Assembly: GCA_020050175.1 (NCBI GenBank)
Contig: JAGVKY010000069.1
Span: 1 to 7,379, forward strand
From: Parachlamydiales bacterium
GTDB lineage: Bacteria; Chlamydiota; Chlamydiia; Chlamydiales; JAJFMK01
DNA length: 7,379 nucleotides
Direction: 5' to 3'
This document shows positions 6,378 through 7,379 of this stretch, one piece after another (positions within the stretch are counted from its first letter, which is position 1; each line of letters begins with the position of its first letter). The notes under the pieces were generated by a model, which saw only the letters and a list, made by a program, of their open reading frames with translations, had not been told where the DNA came from and ran no database searches. The position numbers and the translations under genes were made by a program.

Positions 6378-6560
6378 GTGCCTAATTACATGTCTTTCGT
6401 AGATGCTGTGGAGTTTGGAATTGTCTATGATGGTAAGGGAAATCCTATCAACGGATCCTTTATCGAGGATGAGACGGGTGAGAGAGTCTTTCAGAAGCAA
6501 GGATCTCAAATCCCTGAAAATTTCCCAATCTTACCCTCCGAACCCCCTCCCTATAAATAG
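6378..6560 (+). CDS. Short hypothetical reading frame, possibly a gene fragment
   Basis: A frame open from 6333 runs to a TAG at 6558-6560. Possible starts are GTG 6378 and ATG 6390, neither with a convincing ribosome binding site. The product is about 60 residues: a front part with VEFGIVYDGKGNPING and GSFIEDETGERVF, then a proline-rich tail ending SEPPPYK. It is protein-like in composition and its antisense extension past 6374 is not part of the NADAR domain, so this strand is the better coding candidate here. The frame continues upstream of any start codon, which suggests the C-terminal remnant of a larger gene. I recognise no family. Confidence 0.35.
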   Translation: MPNYMSFVDAVEFGIVYDGKGNPINGSFIEDETGERVFQKQGSQIPENFPILPSEPPPYK

Positions 6561-6680
6561 GATGTTAGACTCTTTATCAACCAAGCTTCGGTAGTCCTAA
6601 ACATGTAATGCTAGCCCACCGGATTATGCAATACTTTGCCCTTTTGAGTTAAAAAATTAATAAAGTGGTATGGGAGGACT

Positions 6681-6686
6681 AGGGGT
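6681..6686 (+). promoter_or_regulatory. Shine-Dalgarno site for the AI-2E family gene
   Basis: AGGGGT ends five bases before the ATG at 6692. A second purine-rich stretch, GGGAGG at 6672-6677, lies further upstream. The site supports ATG 6692 as the true start. Confidence 0.55.
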
Positions 6687-6691
6687 TTAAG

Positions 6692-7379
6692 ATGGACTTC
6701 ATCACCAAAAATAAGTTGAACACAGACAGGGCAGTTAAGGTAGCGATTGTTGCCTTTGTTACTGCCTATATCATCAAATCTTTTTTTCCGGTCATTATGA
6801 CTTTGCTTGGGTATGTCATTGATGTCCTAAGCCCTTTTTTAATAGCTGTCATACTTTATTATTTATTTCGCCCAGTCGTCACTTATTTGAAAAAGTGGAT
6901 CACAATTTATGGTGCTATAGCCGTGTCTTTTGTGATTTTATTTGGATTTATCACGTTTGTAACTATTTTTATTTACCCCGCTATCGTTGCGCAAGTTAAT
7001 AGTTTAAAAAACGCGAATATGGAGCACTTTTTTACCCAAGAAGGTGGGGAAACTCTTCTTCAAATTAAAGGTTTTCATTTCACGATATCAGATCAAACTA
7101 AAGAGTACATAATAGGAGCTTTGAAAAATTTAAATATTTTTACTGCGACCAGTGTTTCTGATTTTCTTTCGGTCATTACTAAATTTCTTTTTGCGCTAGT
7201 CATATCTCCCTTTATCCTTTTTTTCTTTTTAAAAGATGACACAAAATTTTCAAACGGATTTCTCCAACAAGTTCCTGAAAATCGGCGTTGTTGCATAAGT
7301 CGGTTTGAGAGCTTCTCCCTCTTTCCTTCTAAGCTTTTAAGCTGCTTCCTCCCAGAAGCCTGTCGGCATCCCCAAGTTC
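6692..7379 (+). CDS. AI-2E/PerM-family membrane protein, C-terminus probably lost to an insertion
   Basis: ATG 6692 opens a frame that runs past the right edge with no stop. The first 198 residues are a hydrophobic protein with likely membrane segments near 15-40, 43-58, 72-97 and 155-180. SPFLIAVILYYLFRPVV and SPFILFFFLKDDTKF are the characteristic motifs of the AI-2E family (TqsA/PerM/YdiK), whose members are permease-like and include exporters of AI-2 and ion antiporters. The actual substrate cannot be told here. Family members are about 340 to 380 residues, so roughly half should follow. After QQVPENRR (residue 199, about base 7288) the residues become Cys-, Phe- and Ser-rich and unlike the family, coinciding with a probable insertion-sequence end. 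The gene is therefore probably a broken pseudogene, with the visible half still in frame. Confidence 0.7.
   Translation, partial: MDFITKNKLNTDRAVKVAIVAFVTAYIIKSFFPVIMTLLGYVIDVLSPFLIAVILYYLFRPVVTYLKKWITIYGAIAVSFVILFGFITFVTIFIYPAIVAQVNSLKNANMEHFFTQEGGETLLQIKGFHFTISDQTKEYIIGALKNLNIFTATSVSDFLSVITKFLFALVISPFILFFFLKDDTKFSNGFLQQVPENRRCCISRFESFSLFPSKLLSCFLPEACRHPQV
7284..7379. mobile_element. Probable terminal segment of an insertion sequence
   Basis: Homology of the membrane protein ends where GGCGTTGTTGCATAAGTCGG begins at 7284. A GG...TGTTGCA-type terminus is common among IS5- and IS6-family elements, so this looks like a terminal inverted repeat. The remaining bases to the right edge give no family-like continuation of the transporter. 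On the minus strand a short frame reading MPTGFWEEAA and stopping about 60 bases inside the end could be a transposase C-terminus, but I cannot identify it. The other end, the transposase and any target duplication lie outside the window. Confidence 0.45.

Noticed and set aside
6375..6509. N-terminal extension of the minus-strand NADAR frame
   Set aside because: The NADAR domain begins at the ATG at 6374; the sequence before it matches no part of the family and is antisense to a more protein-like plus-strand frame.
6403..6594. Second plus-strand frame overlapping 6378-6560
   Set aside because: It is an out-of-frame shadow with low-complexity content and no start signal.
7093..7296. Minus-strand 67-residue frame in the AI-2E gene
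   Set aside because: It is antisense to conserved membrane-protein motifs and starts within the presumed insertion-sequence end.
1..7379. tRNA, rRNA, CRISPR array or long tandem repeat
   Set aside because: Read through on both strands; no cloverleaf, rRNA-like segment or regularly spaced repeat was seen.

Overview
The window looks like chromosome from a member of the Chlamydiae, most likely an environmental or arthropod-associated lineage rather than Chlamydia itself. Three things suggest this. pheT is not paired with pheS, as in Chlamydia, and is followed after a short interval by a methylated-DNA repair methyltransferase, an order I recall from Chlamydia genomes. There is host-interaction-type coding: an ankyrin protein and a kinase resembling eukaryotic type II PI4-kinase. 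The sequence is also AT-rich and moderately decayed, as expected of an obligate intracellular bacterium. The placement is an inference from gene content and order, with no phylogenetic test.

Layout. 1-1038: the end of an ankyrin-repeat protein overlaps (ATGA) a small secreted coiled-coil protein. 1039-1353: no intact gene, but there is a frameshifted minus-strand reading frame and a promoter-like pair just before pheT. 1354-3396: pheT, the phenylalanyl-tRNA synthetase beta chain, with its entire N-terminal OB-fold (B2, EMAP-II-like) domain missing. 3415-4928: a hairpin that buries the Shine-Dalgarno site, then a PI4-kinase-like protein. 4938-5240: a 100-residue partner gene, apparently co-transcribed with it. 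5232-5505: a minus-strand reading frame broken by stops and shifts. 5506-5967: the methyltransferase, with its catalytic Cys but a Gln at the usual arginine-finger position. 5964-6374 (minus): a NADAR/YbiA-like N-glycosidase gene broken by two frameshifts. 6378-6560: a short plus-strand frame of unknown nature. 6692-7379: an AI-2E/PerM-family membrane protein whose homology stops near 7284, where a sequence resembling an insertion-sequence end begins.

The two housekeeping functions, PheRS and DNA alkylation repair, are intact. Around them lie genes likely to act on the host (ankyrin protein, kinase plus small partner) and decaying accessory genes. The most interesting items are the compact PheT, the PI4K-like operon with its hidden ribosome binding site, and the broken NADAR gene. 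No tRNA, rRNA or CRISPR array was seen.
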